DNA from: Xanthomonas sp.
GTDB lineage: Bacteria > Pseudomonadota > Gammaproteobacteria > Xanthomonadales > Xanthomonadaceae
Direction of reading: 5' to 3'
DNA: 64,000 nt
NCBI GenBank assembly: GCA_018262705.1
Contig: JADFDQ010000003.1
Location: 62,001-126,000 of the forward strand
Part shown: positions 27,299 through 36,235 of the stretch, in pieces
Layout of the letters: every line of letters begins with the position of its first letter
How positions within the stretch are numbered: position 1 is the stretch's first letter
The notes under the pieces: generated by a model
Databases searched by the model: none
Seen by the model: only the letters and a program-made list of their open reading frames with translations
Told to the model about the DNA's origin: nothing
Made by a program: the position numbers and the translations under genes

Positions 27299-29095
27299 TT
27301 ACAGCGACTGGAACCAGTCGCGGATTTTCAATGCCATCAGTCGACGGCGTGCATCGAGGAAGTCCGGGTAGGCGGGGACTTCGCCATCCAGCAAGGTCTC
27401 GGGGATGCAATGCATGCGAAGGTTGTTGCGCATCTCTTCGCGGGAAACGATGCCCCCGTGGATACGATTCCCGTCATTGACCTGCTGCGCAAGTTCCACG
27501 AAATAGCGTTCGGGAGGCTTGGCCCCGATGGCGATGTTGATTTCGCTTTGCGCAATCACGAAGTTGCCTATCTGGTTGTAGGCGCCACGCGTAAGGCCTT
27601 CGTTTTTCAGGTACTGCTTCGGGTAGATGTGGTGGACATCGGCGCGGTTGAGCAGAAGATCCGTCACGGTGATGTCGCGGGACAGGAAGCCGCGATCGCC
27701 GGCCTTGACTTGCGCAGCCTGGAAGCACTTGAAGTATGGGCTGCTGATCGACGATGTATCCATGAATTGCGGCAGCATTCCGACCCAGAAGCTGTCGGGC
27801 AGTTCGTTGGAGATCACTGAATCCACGTACGTCGTAACACCCCGGCTGTCGATTTGCCGGATGTCGAAATCAAAGGTGGATTCCGGCGAGCCGCCGTAGC
27901 GACCGGTGAGCAGGGACATCGCAAACCAGCGCCGGACCAGTCGCTCCAGGTCGGCCGCGGGCACATTTTCGCGGCGCCCGCGCAGGTACAGGATGTAAGC
28001 GAAATTGATCGCGTTCTGGCTTCCGATCATGCCGCTGAGCACGAACCCCGCCGAGCGCAGGATCATGGTGATGCGGTCGAAGTGGGTCTTGTTGACGAAC
28101 GCAAGGATGCCCTGCTTCAGCTTTCCGAACGAGGCTTCGGCAATGGCGTCTTCATATTGCTTGGTTTCGAAGTTGCGCCCTGAAAGCAGTGCCACGAGAT
28201 CCTGCAATTTGCCGCGTCCGAACTCGGAGGTGAAGGCCACCCGCAACATGTCGGTATAAGTGGGGTCGTAGATGTCGTCATTGGCATCGGCGATCCACTT
28301 CATTTTTTCGAAGAATTCGGAAGCAACGAACGCGCTGTCGCCCTTGCGGATTCTTGCAAGGAATTCGGGCGCGATCGCCAGGTGGCAGAAGTAGTCGATG
28401 GCTTTGCGCAGTTGATCCCCGCCATGGCTGGTATTGACTGCGATCTTGGACATCGCGAAGTCCGCCTGCGACAGCGGCGAGCCGGCGGAATTCACGCGGA
28501 TGAAGATTTCGGTGACGGTCTCGATATCAAGATCTTCCGCCAGCTCGATGATGCCCACATGGTTGTGGATGATGCCGCGCAACTTTTCGATGATCTTGAA
28601 GATGGCATCTTGCGGGCATGCGGGATTGGCGTTGCAGAATTCGCCCACCAGCTGGAAAAGGCTGGCGGAAGGCTCGAAGACCTTCGCCACGTCGGGAATC
28701 CACGCCGGATTCTTGCGAATGGCGGGGTTGGCGACTTCGAAACGTTCTTCCTGCGGATTGAAGGCGATGCGGATTTGCGTGGTTTCGTAGTCGTCGGTCA
28801 GTACTTCCGCGCCCAGCAGCGCGGCCATCAATGCCGTCACGCGCTGTTGGCCGTCAATCAGGATGCGCTTGCCGGCTGAGGTGCTGCCATCCTTGAGCTT
28901 GACGGTTGGATTGCGCCACGCGATCAGATAGCCAACCGGATAGCCTCGATAGAGCGAGTCCAGCAAGTTGCGGACTTTGGTGGCTTCCCACACGAACGGC
29001 CGCTGGATCTCGGGAATGGCGATTTCGCCGGACTTTACCCAGGTCAGAAGGGTCTCGACCGGGTGCGGGGTGACGGAATAGCGTTGGGTGGACAT
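27299..29095 (-). CDS. DUF262 / HNH (DUF1524-like) protein, single-chain GmrSD type
   Basis: A 598-residue protein. The N-terminal DUF262 (ParB/Srx-like) domain shows QRPFVW (31-36), [12 protein letters not shown] (49-60) and the nucleotide-binding DGQQR (81-85). The C-terminal domain has HHIYP (488-492), a GN pair (510-511) and Asn520, the layout of the DUF1524 HNH nuclease. GmrSD (type IV, modified-DNA restriction) and SspE join the same domains, so modification-dependent phage defence is the most likely role; this is inference. It stands alone between cca and slt, with visibly lower GC and more ATT/AAG/GAA codons than its neighbours, as expected of an acquired gene. No methylase or recombinase is adjacent. 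Confidence 0.8.
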   Translation of the reverse strand: MSTQRYSVTPHPVETLLTWVKSGEIAIPEIQRPFVWEATKVRNLLDSLYRGYPVGYLIAWRNPTVKLKDGSTSAGKRILIDGQQRVTALMAALLGAEVLTDDYETTQIRIAFNPQEERFEVANPAIRKNPAWIPDVAKVFEPSASLFQLVGEFCNANPACPQDAIFKIIEKLRGIIHNHVGIIELAEDLDIETVTEIFIRVNSAGSPLSQADFAMSKIAVNTSHGGDQLRKAIDYFCHLAIAPEFLARIRKGDSAFVASEFFEKMKWIADANDDIYDPTYTDMLRVAFTSEFGRGKLQDLVALLSGRNFETKQYEDAIAEASFGKLKQGILAFVNKTHFDRITMILRSAGFVLSGMIGSQNAINFAYILYLRGRRENVPAADLERLVRRWFAMSLLTGRYGGSPESTFDFDIRQIDSRGVTTYVDSVISNELPDSFWVGMLPQFMDTSSISSPYFKCFQAAQVKAGDRGFLSRDITVTDLLLNRADVHHIYPKQYLKNEGLTRGAYNQIGNFVIAQSEINIAIGAKPPERYFVELAQQVNDGNRIHGGIVSREEMRNNLRMHCIPETLLDGEVPAYPDFLDARRRLMALKIRDWFQSL

Positions 29096-29224
29096 CCGAT
29101 ACTCGGTTGCTGCGGTTGCAATTACGGTACACGGAAATCGGCGGTATCCCCGGGTTGGGCCGCACTCGCGCGCCTTGTCGCGGCTTTCAAGACGTGGCGC
29201 CCGGACTGTCGTGCTGAGAACCCG

Positions 29225-31249
29225 TCACGGTGCCTTCGGCGCCGCCGTCGAACACGCAAACCCCTTCCTCGGCCCGTTCGTGATCCCCACCATGCGGTCG
29301 CTGAGGCGGCGGGCGCTGCCGTCGAGGCGCCAGTCGTAGAGGATGCTGAAGCTGAGGACGCGGGCGACGTAGTCGCGGGTTTCCTTGTAGCCGATGGTTT
29401 CGATCCAGAAGTCCGGGTCGAAGTTCGGGCGCTGGGTCAGCCAGCGGTTGGCGGCGCCGGGGCCGGCGTTGTAGCCGGCGATCACTTGGTAGGGTTTGCC
29501 GTTGAAGCGGTTCATCAGCTGGCGCAGGTAGGCGGTGCCGAGGGCGATGTTGGTGTCGGCGTCGTACAGGGTCTCGGCGCTGGGCAGGGACACGCCGGTG
29601 CTGCGCGCCAGGGTGGCGCCGGTCGAGGGCAGCACCTGCATCAGGCCGCGGGCATCTGCGGACGAGCGCGCGCGTGGATCGAAAATCGACTCGGCGCGGA
29701 TTTCGGCCGCGACCCAGGCCGGGTCGAGGTTGTTGCGGGTCGCTTCGCGGCGGATGCTTGCATCGTGGTGGAGCGGAAAGCGCAGCGAATACAGGCGCTG
29801 TTCGTCCGGATGGCGTTTGCCGGCGACGTTGATCAGTCCGAACACGCCGCGATCGAACCAGCCGTTGTCCTGCGCGACTTCGACCGCCAGCCAGCGCTGC
29901 GGTGCGCTGAAGCGGGCGGCGGCGGCGTTCCATTCGCGCACGGCCCAGGCCTTGCGGCCGAGCATGTACAGCTGCAGCGCCCGCACCATGCCGGGGTCGC
30001 GGGCGATGGCTTGTTTGTCGGTGGGCGTGGCCGATGTCTGCAGGGGGCAGAGGGCATACGGCTGGTCGAGCTTGTCGGCGGCGAGGAAGCCGTAGAAATC
30101 GGCGCTGCGCGCGGCCTGCGTGTAGTAAGCCTTGGCGCCCGCCGCATCGCCGGTCAATGCGCTGGTGCGCGCGGCGAAGTACAGCCAGCGCGAATCGTTG
30201 CGCTGGGCGTCGGGCATGCGCTTGATCGCGGCCAGCGCACCGGCCCAGTCGCTGCGCGAGAGTGCTTCGCGCACGCGCCATTCGTAGAGGGTGGCGTCGT
30301 AGCCGACGTCCGGGACCGCCGCCAATCGCCGCGCCGCTTCCGGTGCAAACGCGGCGGCCGATTGCAGCGCGACCTGCGAAAGGACGCGGCCGCGCTCGGC
30401 ATCGGTGAACTGCAGGGTCGATGCAACGGGTGGAAGCAGCGCTTCGGCGCCGCTCGGGTTCTTGCGCGCGAATTTTTCCAGCGCGGCGGCGGCCACAAGC
30501 CGGCTGCGCGCGGTCTTCGGCCAGCTGCCGACGTTGGCGCCGGGTGCGTCGATGTAGGTGGCCCAGGCGTTGGCCTGCGCGGCATCGGCTCCGGACAGGC
30601 CGCGCGCAATCGAGCGCATGACGCTGGATTGCACCGCGTCGGCGGCTTTGTCGAAGCGCTCCCAGCGCAGTGCGTCGGTCAAGCCGCCCTGCGCGGACAG
30701 CAGCGCGAACGGCGCGTCGCATTGGGACGGCAGCGATTTGCCGCTGCTGCGCCACAGCGCCTGCGCGTCATTGCTCCACGCGGCATCGACGCGGTTGACG
30801 GCCATCAGCGCCTGCAGACGCTGGCAGCGCAGGGTGGCATCGTCGATCGTAGAATCCCACTGGGCGAGGAAGGCCTGCCATTCGTTGCGTTTGGCCAGTG
30901 AACTCAGCCACTCGCTGCGGAAGGCCGTCGCGACCGGCTCGCCGGGATGCGCGGCGAGGAAAGCATTGCCGCGTGCGACCGGAAGCGTGTCGAAACGTTT
31001 GCGCAGCGCCGCGTATTCCAGCCAGCCGGCCAGCGGCTGGCTGCGGAATCCGGACAGCGCCAGATCGTCTAGCCCGCTGCGGTCGGTGGCATCGAAGGCG
31101 GCGTTCAGTGCGGGATCGGGGGCAGGAATCCGGGCCGGCGCGCGCGCGGTGAATCCGATGGCTTGGTCGGGGGGCGGCATGGCGTGAAGCACAAGCGGCA
31201 AGTTGGCGCACAGCAGCAGTGCCAGCAGTTTCGACGTGGATTTGCGCAT
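29225..31249 (-). CDS. slt: Soluble lytic murein transglycosylase
   Basis: Periplasmic enzyme that cleaves the glycan strand with formation of 1,6-anhydro-MurNAc. The ATG at 31249 starts a signal peptide (KLLALLLCANLPLVLHA) and gives 674 residues; the upstream extension overlaps the divergent permease gene. A long alpha-helical superhelix (U and L domains) covers about 30-490. The lysozyme-like catalytic domain follows, with the catalytic Glu near residue 520 in AAEIRAESIFDP, then GLMQVLPSTG, GTAYLRQLM and AGYNAGPGAANRWL. A transcript from slt would run toward the DUF262 gene after 129 bases. Confidence 0.95.
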   Translation of the reverse strand: MRKSTSKLLALLLCANLPLVLHAMPPPDQAIGFTARAPARIPAPDPALNAAFDATDRSGLDDLALSGFRSQPLAGWLEYAALRKRFDTLPVARGNAFLAAHPGEPVATAFRSEWLSSLAKRNEWQAFLAQWDSTIDDATLRCQRLQALMAVNRVDAAWSNDAQALWRSSGKSLPSQCDAPFALLSAQGGLTDALRWERFDKAADAVQSSVMRSIARGLSGADAAQANAWATYIDAPGANVGSWPKTARSRLVAAAALEKFARKNPSGAEALLPPVASTLQFTDAERGRVLSQVALQSAAAFAPEAARRLAAVPDVGYDATLYEWRVREALSRSDWAGALAAIKRMPDAQRNDSRWLYFAARTSALTGDAAGAKAYYTQAARSADFYGFLAADKLDQPYALCPLQTSATPTDKQAIARDPGMVRALQLYMLGRKAWAVREWNAAAARFSAPQRWLAVEVAQDNGWFDRGVFGLINVAGKRHPDEQRLYSLRFPLHHDASIRREATRNNLDPAWVAAEIRAESIFDPRARSSADARGLMQVLPSTGATLARSTGVSLPSAETLYDADTNIALGTAYLRQLMNRFNGKPYQVIAGYNAGPGAANRWLTQRPNFDPDFWIETIGYKETRDYVARVLSFSILYDWRLDGSARRLSDRMVGITNGPRKGFACSTAAPKAP

Positions 31250-31298
31250 GCTTCGACTATAACGTGACGACCATGAATGCATTCCGCGCGCCTGCCTG

Positions 31299-32099
31299 AT
31301 GATTGAGCTTGCACTGTATCTGCTGCTGGGCGCCTGCGTCGGCGTGCTGGCGGGCTTGCTGGGCATCGGCGGCGGTCTGGTGCTGGTCGCGGCGCTGGCG
31401 TGGCTGTTGCCGCAGATGGGCGTACCGACGGAGGCGGCGATGCACGCGGCGCTTGCCACTTCGCTGGCCAGTATCGTATTGACCGCGGCTGCTTCGGCGC
31501 GTGCGCATCACCGCCGTGGCAGCGTGCTGTGGCCGACGGTGGCGTGGATGGTGCCGGGAATCCTGCTCGGCGGCTGGCTGGGAAGCCGGTTTGCGATTGG
31601 CCTTGATGGGGGCGTGCTGCGCTGGTGCGTTGCGATTTATTGCCTGTTGGTGGCGGCGCAGATGTTGTGGACGCGCCCGCGCGACGGCAGCGAGCGCGAG
31701 GATGCGCCGCGCGGGGCGGGCTATGCGTTGGCCGGCGGCGCGATCGGCTGGCTGTCGGCGATCGTCGGCATCGGCGGCGGCAGTCTGACCGTGCCGCTGC
31801 TGGTCTGGCGCGGCGTGAAACCGGTGCGCGCGGTCGGCACCTCGTCGGCCTGCGGCATCTTCATCGGCCTCGGCAGCGCATTGGGTTATGCGCTGCAGGC
31901 GCCGGCCGGTGCGCTGGCGTTGCCGTGGTCGGTCGGCTACGTCTATCTGCCGGCAGCGCTGGGCGTGGCGCTGGGGTCGGTGACCTGCGCGGCGCTGGGC
32001 GCGCGGATTGCGCATGCCATCAATGGCGAGGCGCTGAGGCGCGTGTTCGCGCTGTTCCTGCTGGTGGTGGGTGCGGCGTTTGCGTGGAGCGCGTTTTGA
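31299..32099 (+). CDS. Sulfite exporter TauE/SafE (TSUP) family permease
   Basis: A 266-residue inner-membrane protein with about eight helices in two repeats. Each half begins with the family glycine-rich motif: GVLAGLLGIGGGLVLVAAL near the N-terminus and GWLSAIVGIGGGSLTVPLL in the middle. Members export sulfite, sulfoacetate or other small organosulfur or organic anions; the substrate here is unknown. It is divergent from slt with 49 bases between the starts and is not followed by another forward gene. Confidence 0.9.
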   Translation: MIELALYLLLGACVGVLAGLLGIGGGLVLVAALAWLLPQMGVPTEAAMHAALATSLASIVLTAAASARAHHRRGSVLWPTVAWMVPGILLGGWLGSRFAIGLDGGVLRWCVAIYCLLVAAQMLWTRPRDGSEREDAPRGAGYALAGGAIGWLSAIVGIGGGSLTVPLLVWRGVKPVRAVGTSSACGIFIGLGSALGYALQAPAGALALPWSVGYVYLPAALGVALGSVTCAALGARIAHAINGEALRRVFALFLLVVGAAFAWSAF

Positions 32100-32104
32100 G
32101 AACT

Positions 32105-32176
32105 GGGTCGGATTCACTTTCCCGCGCCGTTTCCTGCAGCTAGCGGAGCCCGTCCGGGGACGGTGAACCTGCCCCC
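32105..32176. repeat. Small inverted-repeat element (copy A)
   Basis: The left arm GGGTCGGATTCACTTTC (32105-32121) and right arm GTGAACCTGCCCCC (32163-32176) are imperfect inverted copies around about 40 bases. They lie in the short space between the convergent TSUP and EEP genes. A related element is at 37603-37669. Confidence 0.5.
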
Positions 32177-32183
32177 GCTCTTC

Positions 32184-32942
32184 TCAGCGCAGCGCGTCTT
32201 CCGGGACGTCGAGATCGACCGACAGCGCGAGATGGTCCGATTGCGCCGCCGGAAGCGCGCGCATGGCTGTCATCGACAGTTCCGGCGTCACCAGCATGTG
32301 ATCGATGGCGCGCTGTGGATGCCACGACGGGAAGGTCGGAATGCATTCCGATGGCGGCTGCAGCCGAGTGTTGGCGAACAGGCTGCGCATTTCGGGGCGA
32401 TACGGATCGCAGTTGAAATCGCCCATCAGCACGGCGCGCGCGCGGTCGCTCAGCAGTTCGGCGATGAAATCGAGCTGCATGCGCCGCGACTGGTTGCCCA
32501 GCGACAGGTGCGCGATGGCCACCGTCAGCGCATTGCGATCGCTGCCGAAGCTGGCCAGCAGCACGCCGCGGCCGGAGATGCGTCCGGGAAGCGCGTGCTC
32601 TTCAACCTCGCTTGGCTGCAGCCGGCTGAGCAGGCCGTTGGCGGTCGAGGCGAGGTTGCCGAGATTGCGGTTCGGCTGATGGCTCCAGTAGGTGAAACCG
32701 GCGCGTTCGGCAAGGTATTCGGTCTGGTTGGTGAAGCCCGAACGGAGGCTGCCTGGGTCGGCCTCCTGCAGGCCGACGATGTCGTGCTGCTGGGCCAGTT
32801 CGGCGATGGCGTCGAGCGCGCCGCGCTTGTTGCCGCCGGGCAGGAAGTGCGACCAACTGTGGGTGATGTAGTCCCGGTAGCCCCGCGTGCTGTTGCCGGC
32901 CTGGATGTTCGCGCTCAGCAGCCGCAGTCGGCGCTTGTTCAC
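32184..32942 (-). CDS. Endonuclease/exonuclease/phosphatase family protein
   Basis: A metal-dependent phosphodiesterase-fold protein of 252 residues from the GTG at 32942; an in-frame ATG at 32981 would overlap dsbA and is less likely, since homologues start near NKRRLRLLSANIQAG. Active-site marks are SANIQAG, VGLQEAD with the metal Glu, LMGDFNCDPY, AIDHMLVTPE and QSDHLALSV. There is no signal peptide, so it acts in the cytoplasm. The substrate is not known. It is the last gene of the c4-dsbA-dsbA operon, an order also found in Pseudomonas relatives. Confidence 0.87.
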   Translation of the reverse strand: MNKRRLRLLSANIQAGNSTRGYRDYITHSWSHFLPGGNKRGALDAIAELAQQHDIVGLQEADPGSLRSGFTNQTEYLAERAGFTYWSHQPNRNLGNLASTANGLLSRLQPSEVEEHALPGRISGRGVLLASFGSDRNALTVAIAHLSLGNQSRRMQLDFIAELLSDRARAVLMGDFNCDPYRPEMRSLFANTRLQPPSECIPTFPSWHPQRAIDHMLVTPELSMTAMRALPAAQSDHLALSVDLDVPEDALR

Positions 32943-32961
32943 GGTGCGAAATCTGTGCGGA

Positions 32962-33840
32962 TCAGCCGCCCGCGCTGGCACCGGGCGCGGGTGCCGCTGC
33001 TTCCGGTGCTGCCTCGGTCGTGGCCGTCGCCGCCGCAGCGCCAGCGGCCTTGAGTTTGGCGCGCTCGGACTGGATCAGCTGGTTGAGGATCCGGAACATG
33101 TCGTCCTGCGATTTGCCTTTGACGCGGTACTTGCCGGCAACGACGAAGGTCGGGGTGCCCATCTGGTCGCCGTTGGCATAGGCCGCCTGCATGGATTGGC
33201 GCGCGCGGTTGATCTGGGCGGTCACCGCGAAGCTCTGCATGCTGCTCAGGAACAGCTTCGGATCGACGCCGTAGTTGGCATAGAACGCGGCGATATCATC
33301 CGGCGTGTCCACGCCGCGCTCGCCCTTGAGGGTGCGGTCGATGTGGATGGCGCGGAACATCGCGTCGTGGGTCTTGGGCACGATCCCCATGGCGTCGGCG
33401 GCGTAGAAGGCGCGGGCGTAGTTGTCCCACGGTCCGCCGAATGGAGCCGGGACGTAGATGAAGTGCACGTCAGGCGGCTGATTGGCTTTCATTGCCGCCA
33501 CCTGCGGCTGAAGCGCGGCGCAGAACGGGCAGACGTAGCCGAAATACTCGACGACTTCGACCTTTCCGGGCGGCGTGTCGAACGGCTGTCCGTTGGAAAT
33601 GGTCACGTAGTCGGTGCCTTCCACCGGTGGTGGCAGGCGCGCGGCTTCTTCTTCGGCCTTCTGCACGGCGGCCGCGGCGGCGGCCGCACGCTGCGGATCT
33701 TCGACGCTGGCAGCGGCGACGTTGGCGCCGGCAGCCGTGCTTGCCGCGCCGCCACCGGCAACCGGTGCGGGGACTTCGCGATTGCAGGCGGCCAGCGGCA
33801 GCAGGGCGGCCAGAAGGAGGACGTGGCGAATGCGGATCAT
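32962..33840 (-). CDS. DsbA-family thiol:disulfide oxidoreductase, lipoprotein
   Basis: A periplasmic disulfide-forming protein of 292 residues. The N-terminus is a lipoprotein signal with lipobox LAAC (Cys19), followed by an Ala-rich linker (to about 70) and the thioredoxin-fold domain. The redox site is CPFC (Cys104, Cys107). The cis-Pro loop is in QMGTPTFVVAGKYR. The C-terminal tail is Ala/Pro-rich. It follows a second, non-lipidated DsbA by 21 bases. Membrane tethering is the obvious difference between the two. Confidence 0.92.
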   Translation of the reverse strand: MIRIRHVLLLAALLPLAACNREVPAPVAGGGAASTAAGANVAAASVEDPQRAAAAAAAVQKAEEEAARLPPPVEGTDYVTISNGQPFDTPPGKVEVVEYFGYVCPFCAALQPQVAAMKANQPPDVHFIYVPAPFGGPWDNYARAFYAADAMGIVPKTHDAMFRAIHIDRTLKGERGVDTPDDIAAFYANYGVDPKLFLSSMQSFAVTAQINRARQSMQAAYANGDQMGTPTFVVAGKYRVKGKSQDDMFRILNQLIQSERAKLKAAGAAAATATTEAAPEAAAPAPGASAGG

Positions 33841-33861
33841 TGCGGGTATCCGTGGTGGCGG

Positions 33862-34569
33862 TCAGGGGTGGCGCGCGGCAGCAGGTGCCGGTTTGATCGT
33901 CGTGGACGGCCGCGCCGGGGCTGCGGCTCGCCGAGGCGCCAGCGCATCGATCACTTTGCGCGCGTTGGCCAGCAGGCCATCGTAGCTGTTGCCGAGGATC
34001 AGGTAGCGGCCGTTGACGATCATCGAAGGCGTGCCATCGACACCGCTTTGCTGCGCAAATTCATAGGCGCGGCGCAACTTGGGAAGCTGGACGGAATCGT
34101 TGTTCAGCGCGGCAGTGAAGGCAGCGGCGTTCACGCCGGGAACCTTCGCCGCAAACTTCGCGATTTGGGTGGTATCGGTGCTGTGGGTCAGTTCGCCGGT
34201 TTCGTGGATAGCGGCAAACAGGCGGCGGTGCAGCAGCGGAACCGTATTTGTCGATTCTTCTGCGAAGTAGGCGCGGGCGTAAGGGTCGTCGCGGCCGAAC
34301 ACGCCGGGAACATAGACCAGCCGCGCGTGCGACGGCAGCTTCTTCGCCCAGGCTTCGAGCATCGGGGCGAAATGGTTGCAGTGCGGGCAGGTGTAAGCGA
34401 ACACCTCGACCACTTCCACCATGCCCGGCGGCAAGCTGCGGTACGGAGCGCCACCTTCGATGTACTGGTATTCGACGCCCTGCGTCAGGCCCGGCAGATT
34501 GGCTTGGGCGCGTGCCGTGAATGGCGCGGTCGTGAACAGCAGGGCGATAAGCAGCAAGGTGGCGCGCAT
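33862..34569 (-). CDS. dsbA: Thiol:disulfide interchange protein DsbA
   Basis: A soluble periplasmic disulfide oxidase of 235 residues from the ATG at 34569, with a cleavable signal peptide (MRATLLLIALLFTTAPFTARA). The active site is CPHC (Cys61, Cys64), the sequence of E. coli DsbA, within VEVFAYTCPHCNHFAPMLEAW. The cis-Pro loop reads VDGTPSMIVNGRY. The frame open upstream overlaps the cytochrome gene and is ignored. It lies between cytochrome c4 and the lipoprotein paralogue. Its partner dsbB is not in the window. Confidence 0.94.
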   Translation of the reverse strand: MRATLLLIALLFTTAPFTARAQANLPGLTQGVEYQYIEGGAPYRSLPPGMVEVVEVFAYTCPHCNHFAPMLEAWAKKLPSHARLVYVPGVFGRDDPYARAYFAEESTNTVPLLHRRLFAAIHETGELTHSTDTTQIAKFAAKVPGVNAAAFTAALNNDSVQLPKLRRAYEFAQQSGVDGTPSMIVNGRYLILGNSYDGLLANARKVIDALAPRRAAAPARPSTTIKPAPAAARHP

Positions 34570-34645
34570 GGATCCGATTCCGAAGATCAGGTCTGGAGGG
34601 CGAGCATGCGCGATGTGCGGCGAACGCCGGATGAACCCGAAGCGA

Positions 34646-35407
34646 TCACTTGGCGCTGGCCGCGACGGCCGGGCCGCGCGCGTGCAGGCCCTGCACATAG
34701 CTGGATAGGGAGTGAATTTCTTCGTCGGTCAAGGGCTTGGCGACGCCGGCCATCAGTTCGAAGTGCGCCGGATTGGCATAGCTGGTAGTGCCGGTTCGGT
34801 ATTCCTCAAGCCGGCGGGTCACATAGACGGCGTCCTGGCCGTGCAGGGCCGGATAGGCCGGGCCCGGATTGCCGGCGCCGGTCGGGCTGTGGCAGGCCAT
34901 GCAGGCGGGAATGCCGCGGCTGGCATCGCCGCCGCGGAACAGGCGCTCGCCGACTTCGTAGAACTTCAGCCCCTTGTTGGGGCCGCTGGCAATGACGCTG
35001 TCGTCGGCAATGCCGGCGCTGGCCTTCTGGCTGGCGAACCAGGCGCCGACGTTGCGCATGTCCTGCGCGCTGAGGATGCTGGCGAACGGCACCATCACCG
35101 CGGCCAATCCGCTGGTGCGCTGGCCGCTCTTGAACAGATGCAGCTGGTCGGCGAGGTAGCGCTCGGGCATGCCGGCGATGCGTGGCGCGTTGGCCTGCAT
35201 GGCGTTGCCGTCGAGTCCGTGGCAGGCGGCGCACAGGGCCGCCTTGGCCTGTCCGGCCTTGGCGTCGCCCCAGCTGGCCGGGGCTTCGGTCAACGGCGCA
35301 GCCTGCACCGGCGCCGGATCGGGCGCGGGGATGGCCGTGCTCTGCGCATAGGCAGCTGCGGCAAGGGCGAGACAGGCAACGCCGGCAAAGGCATGGACGA
35401 GACGCAT
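34646..35407 (-). CDS. Cytochrome c4 (diheme)
   Basis: A periplasmic two-heme electron carrier of 253 residues, commonly feeding terminal oxidases. The signal peptide ends at AYAQS. The two heme sites are CAACH (Cys59, Cys62, His63) and CMACH (Cys169, Cys172, His173), each followed by a Met-bearing segment that supplies the second axial ligand. Two cytochrome c domains of about 90 residues result. It heads an operon with two DsbA genes; disulfide reactions and heme attachment share periplasmic Cys chemistry. It could donate to the aa3 oxidase encoded at 9-17 kb, which is an inference. Confidence 0.93.
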   Translation of the reverse strand: MRLVHAFAGVACLALAAAAYAQSTAIPAPDPAPVQAAPLTEAPASWGDAKAGQAKAALCAACHGLDGNAMQANAPRIAGMPERYLADQLHLFKSGQRTSGLAAVMVPFASILSAQDMRNVGAWFASQKASAGIADDSVIASGPNKGLKFYEVGERLFRGGDASRGIPACMACHSPTGAGNPGPAYPALHGQDAVYVTRRLEEYRTGTTSYANPAHFELMAGVAKPLTDEEIHSLSSYVQGLHARGPAVAASAK

Positions 35408-35518
35408 GGAAGACCCCGGAGACGGAAAGACGGCACGCTGCCGTGTACTTCGAAATTATGGTCGGCAGGCCATCCGTGGTCAAACCGGCGCCGCCGCGGC
35501 GGCCTGGCATGCGATGCT

Positions 35519-36136
35519 ATGGCAATGGCTGCTTCGAACTCTTTTGCCGGCACGCGCTACCTGCTGGCCGCCCACAACACCGCACAGTTGCCGTCCGACG
35601 GCGGCTTCGAGGTGGCCTTTGCTGGCCGCTCCAATGCCGGCAAATCCTCGGCGCTCAATGCACTGTGCCAGCAAAATGCGCTGGCGCGGGTCTCCAAGAC
35701 GCCGGGCCGCACCCAGCAACTGGTCTTTTTCGGGGTTCCGCCGCGAGACGACCGCTATCTCGTCGATCTGCCCGGCTACGGCTATGCCAAGGTGCCGCAG
35801 CACCTGCAGGCGCACTGGCAGGCTTTCCTCGACGAATATTTCCGCAACCGTTTTGCTTTGCGCGGTCTGGTGGTGGTGATGGACGTGCGCCACCCGCTGA
35901 AGGACTACGACCGCCAGATGCTCGGCTATGCGCGCGAACGCGGGCTGCCGGCACACGTGCTGCTGACCAAGGCCGACAAGCTGGGGCGCGGCGCGGCCAA
36001 CAACACCCGGCTCGCGGTGCAGATGGAGCTGTGGCGGATTTTCGGAGAAGGCGTCGGCGTGCAGCTGTTCTCGGCGGAGTCCAAACAGGGCGTCGAAGAA
36101 CTGCGGGCGGTCGTGGCGGGCTGGCTCAAGCTATAG
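35519..36136 (+). CDS. engB: Ribosome biogenesis GTP-binding protein EngB/YihA
   Basis: GTPase needed for 50S subunit assembly. The ATG at 35519 gives 205 residues; another in-frame ATG lies six bases later, and the upstream frame overlaps the divergent cytochrome gene. GTPase motifs: G1 AGRSNAGKSS, G2 TPGRTQ, G3 DLPGYGYAKV, G4 LTKADK and G5 SAES. It diverges from cytochrome c4 with 111 bases between the starts, an order common in gammaproteobacteria. Confidence 0.96.
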   Translation: MAMAASNSFAGTRYLLAAHNTAQLPSDGGFEVAFAGRSNAGKSSALNALCQQNALARVSKTPGRTQQLVFFGVPPRDDRYLVDLPGYGYAKVPQHLQAHWQAFLDEYFRNRFALRGLVVVMDVRHPLKDYDRQMLGYARERGLPAHVLLTKADKLGRGAANNTRLAVQMELWRIFGEGVGVQLFSAESKQGVEELRAVVAGWLKL

Positions 36137-36235
36137 CCGTTTTGCGCGCGTCGGTGGAACGCTGCGGTATCCGTGCGTGAACGGCCGCTTGCACGGCGCA
36201 AGGTCTATTCTGACCCATTCGATCAGGAACCGCTG

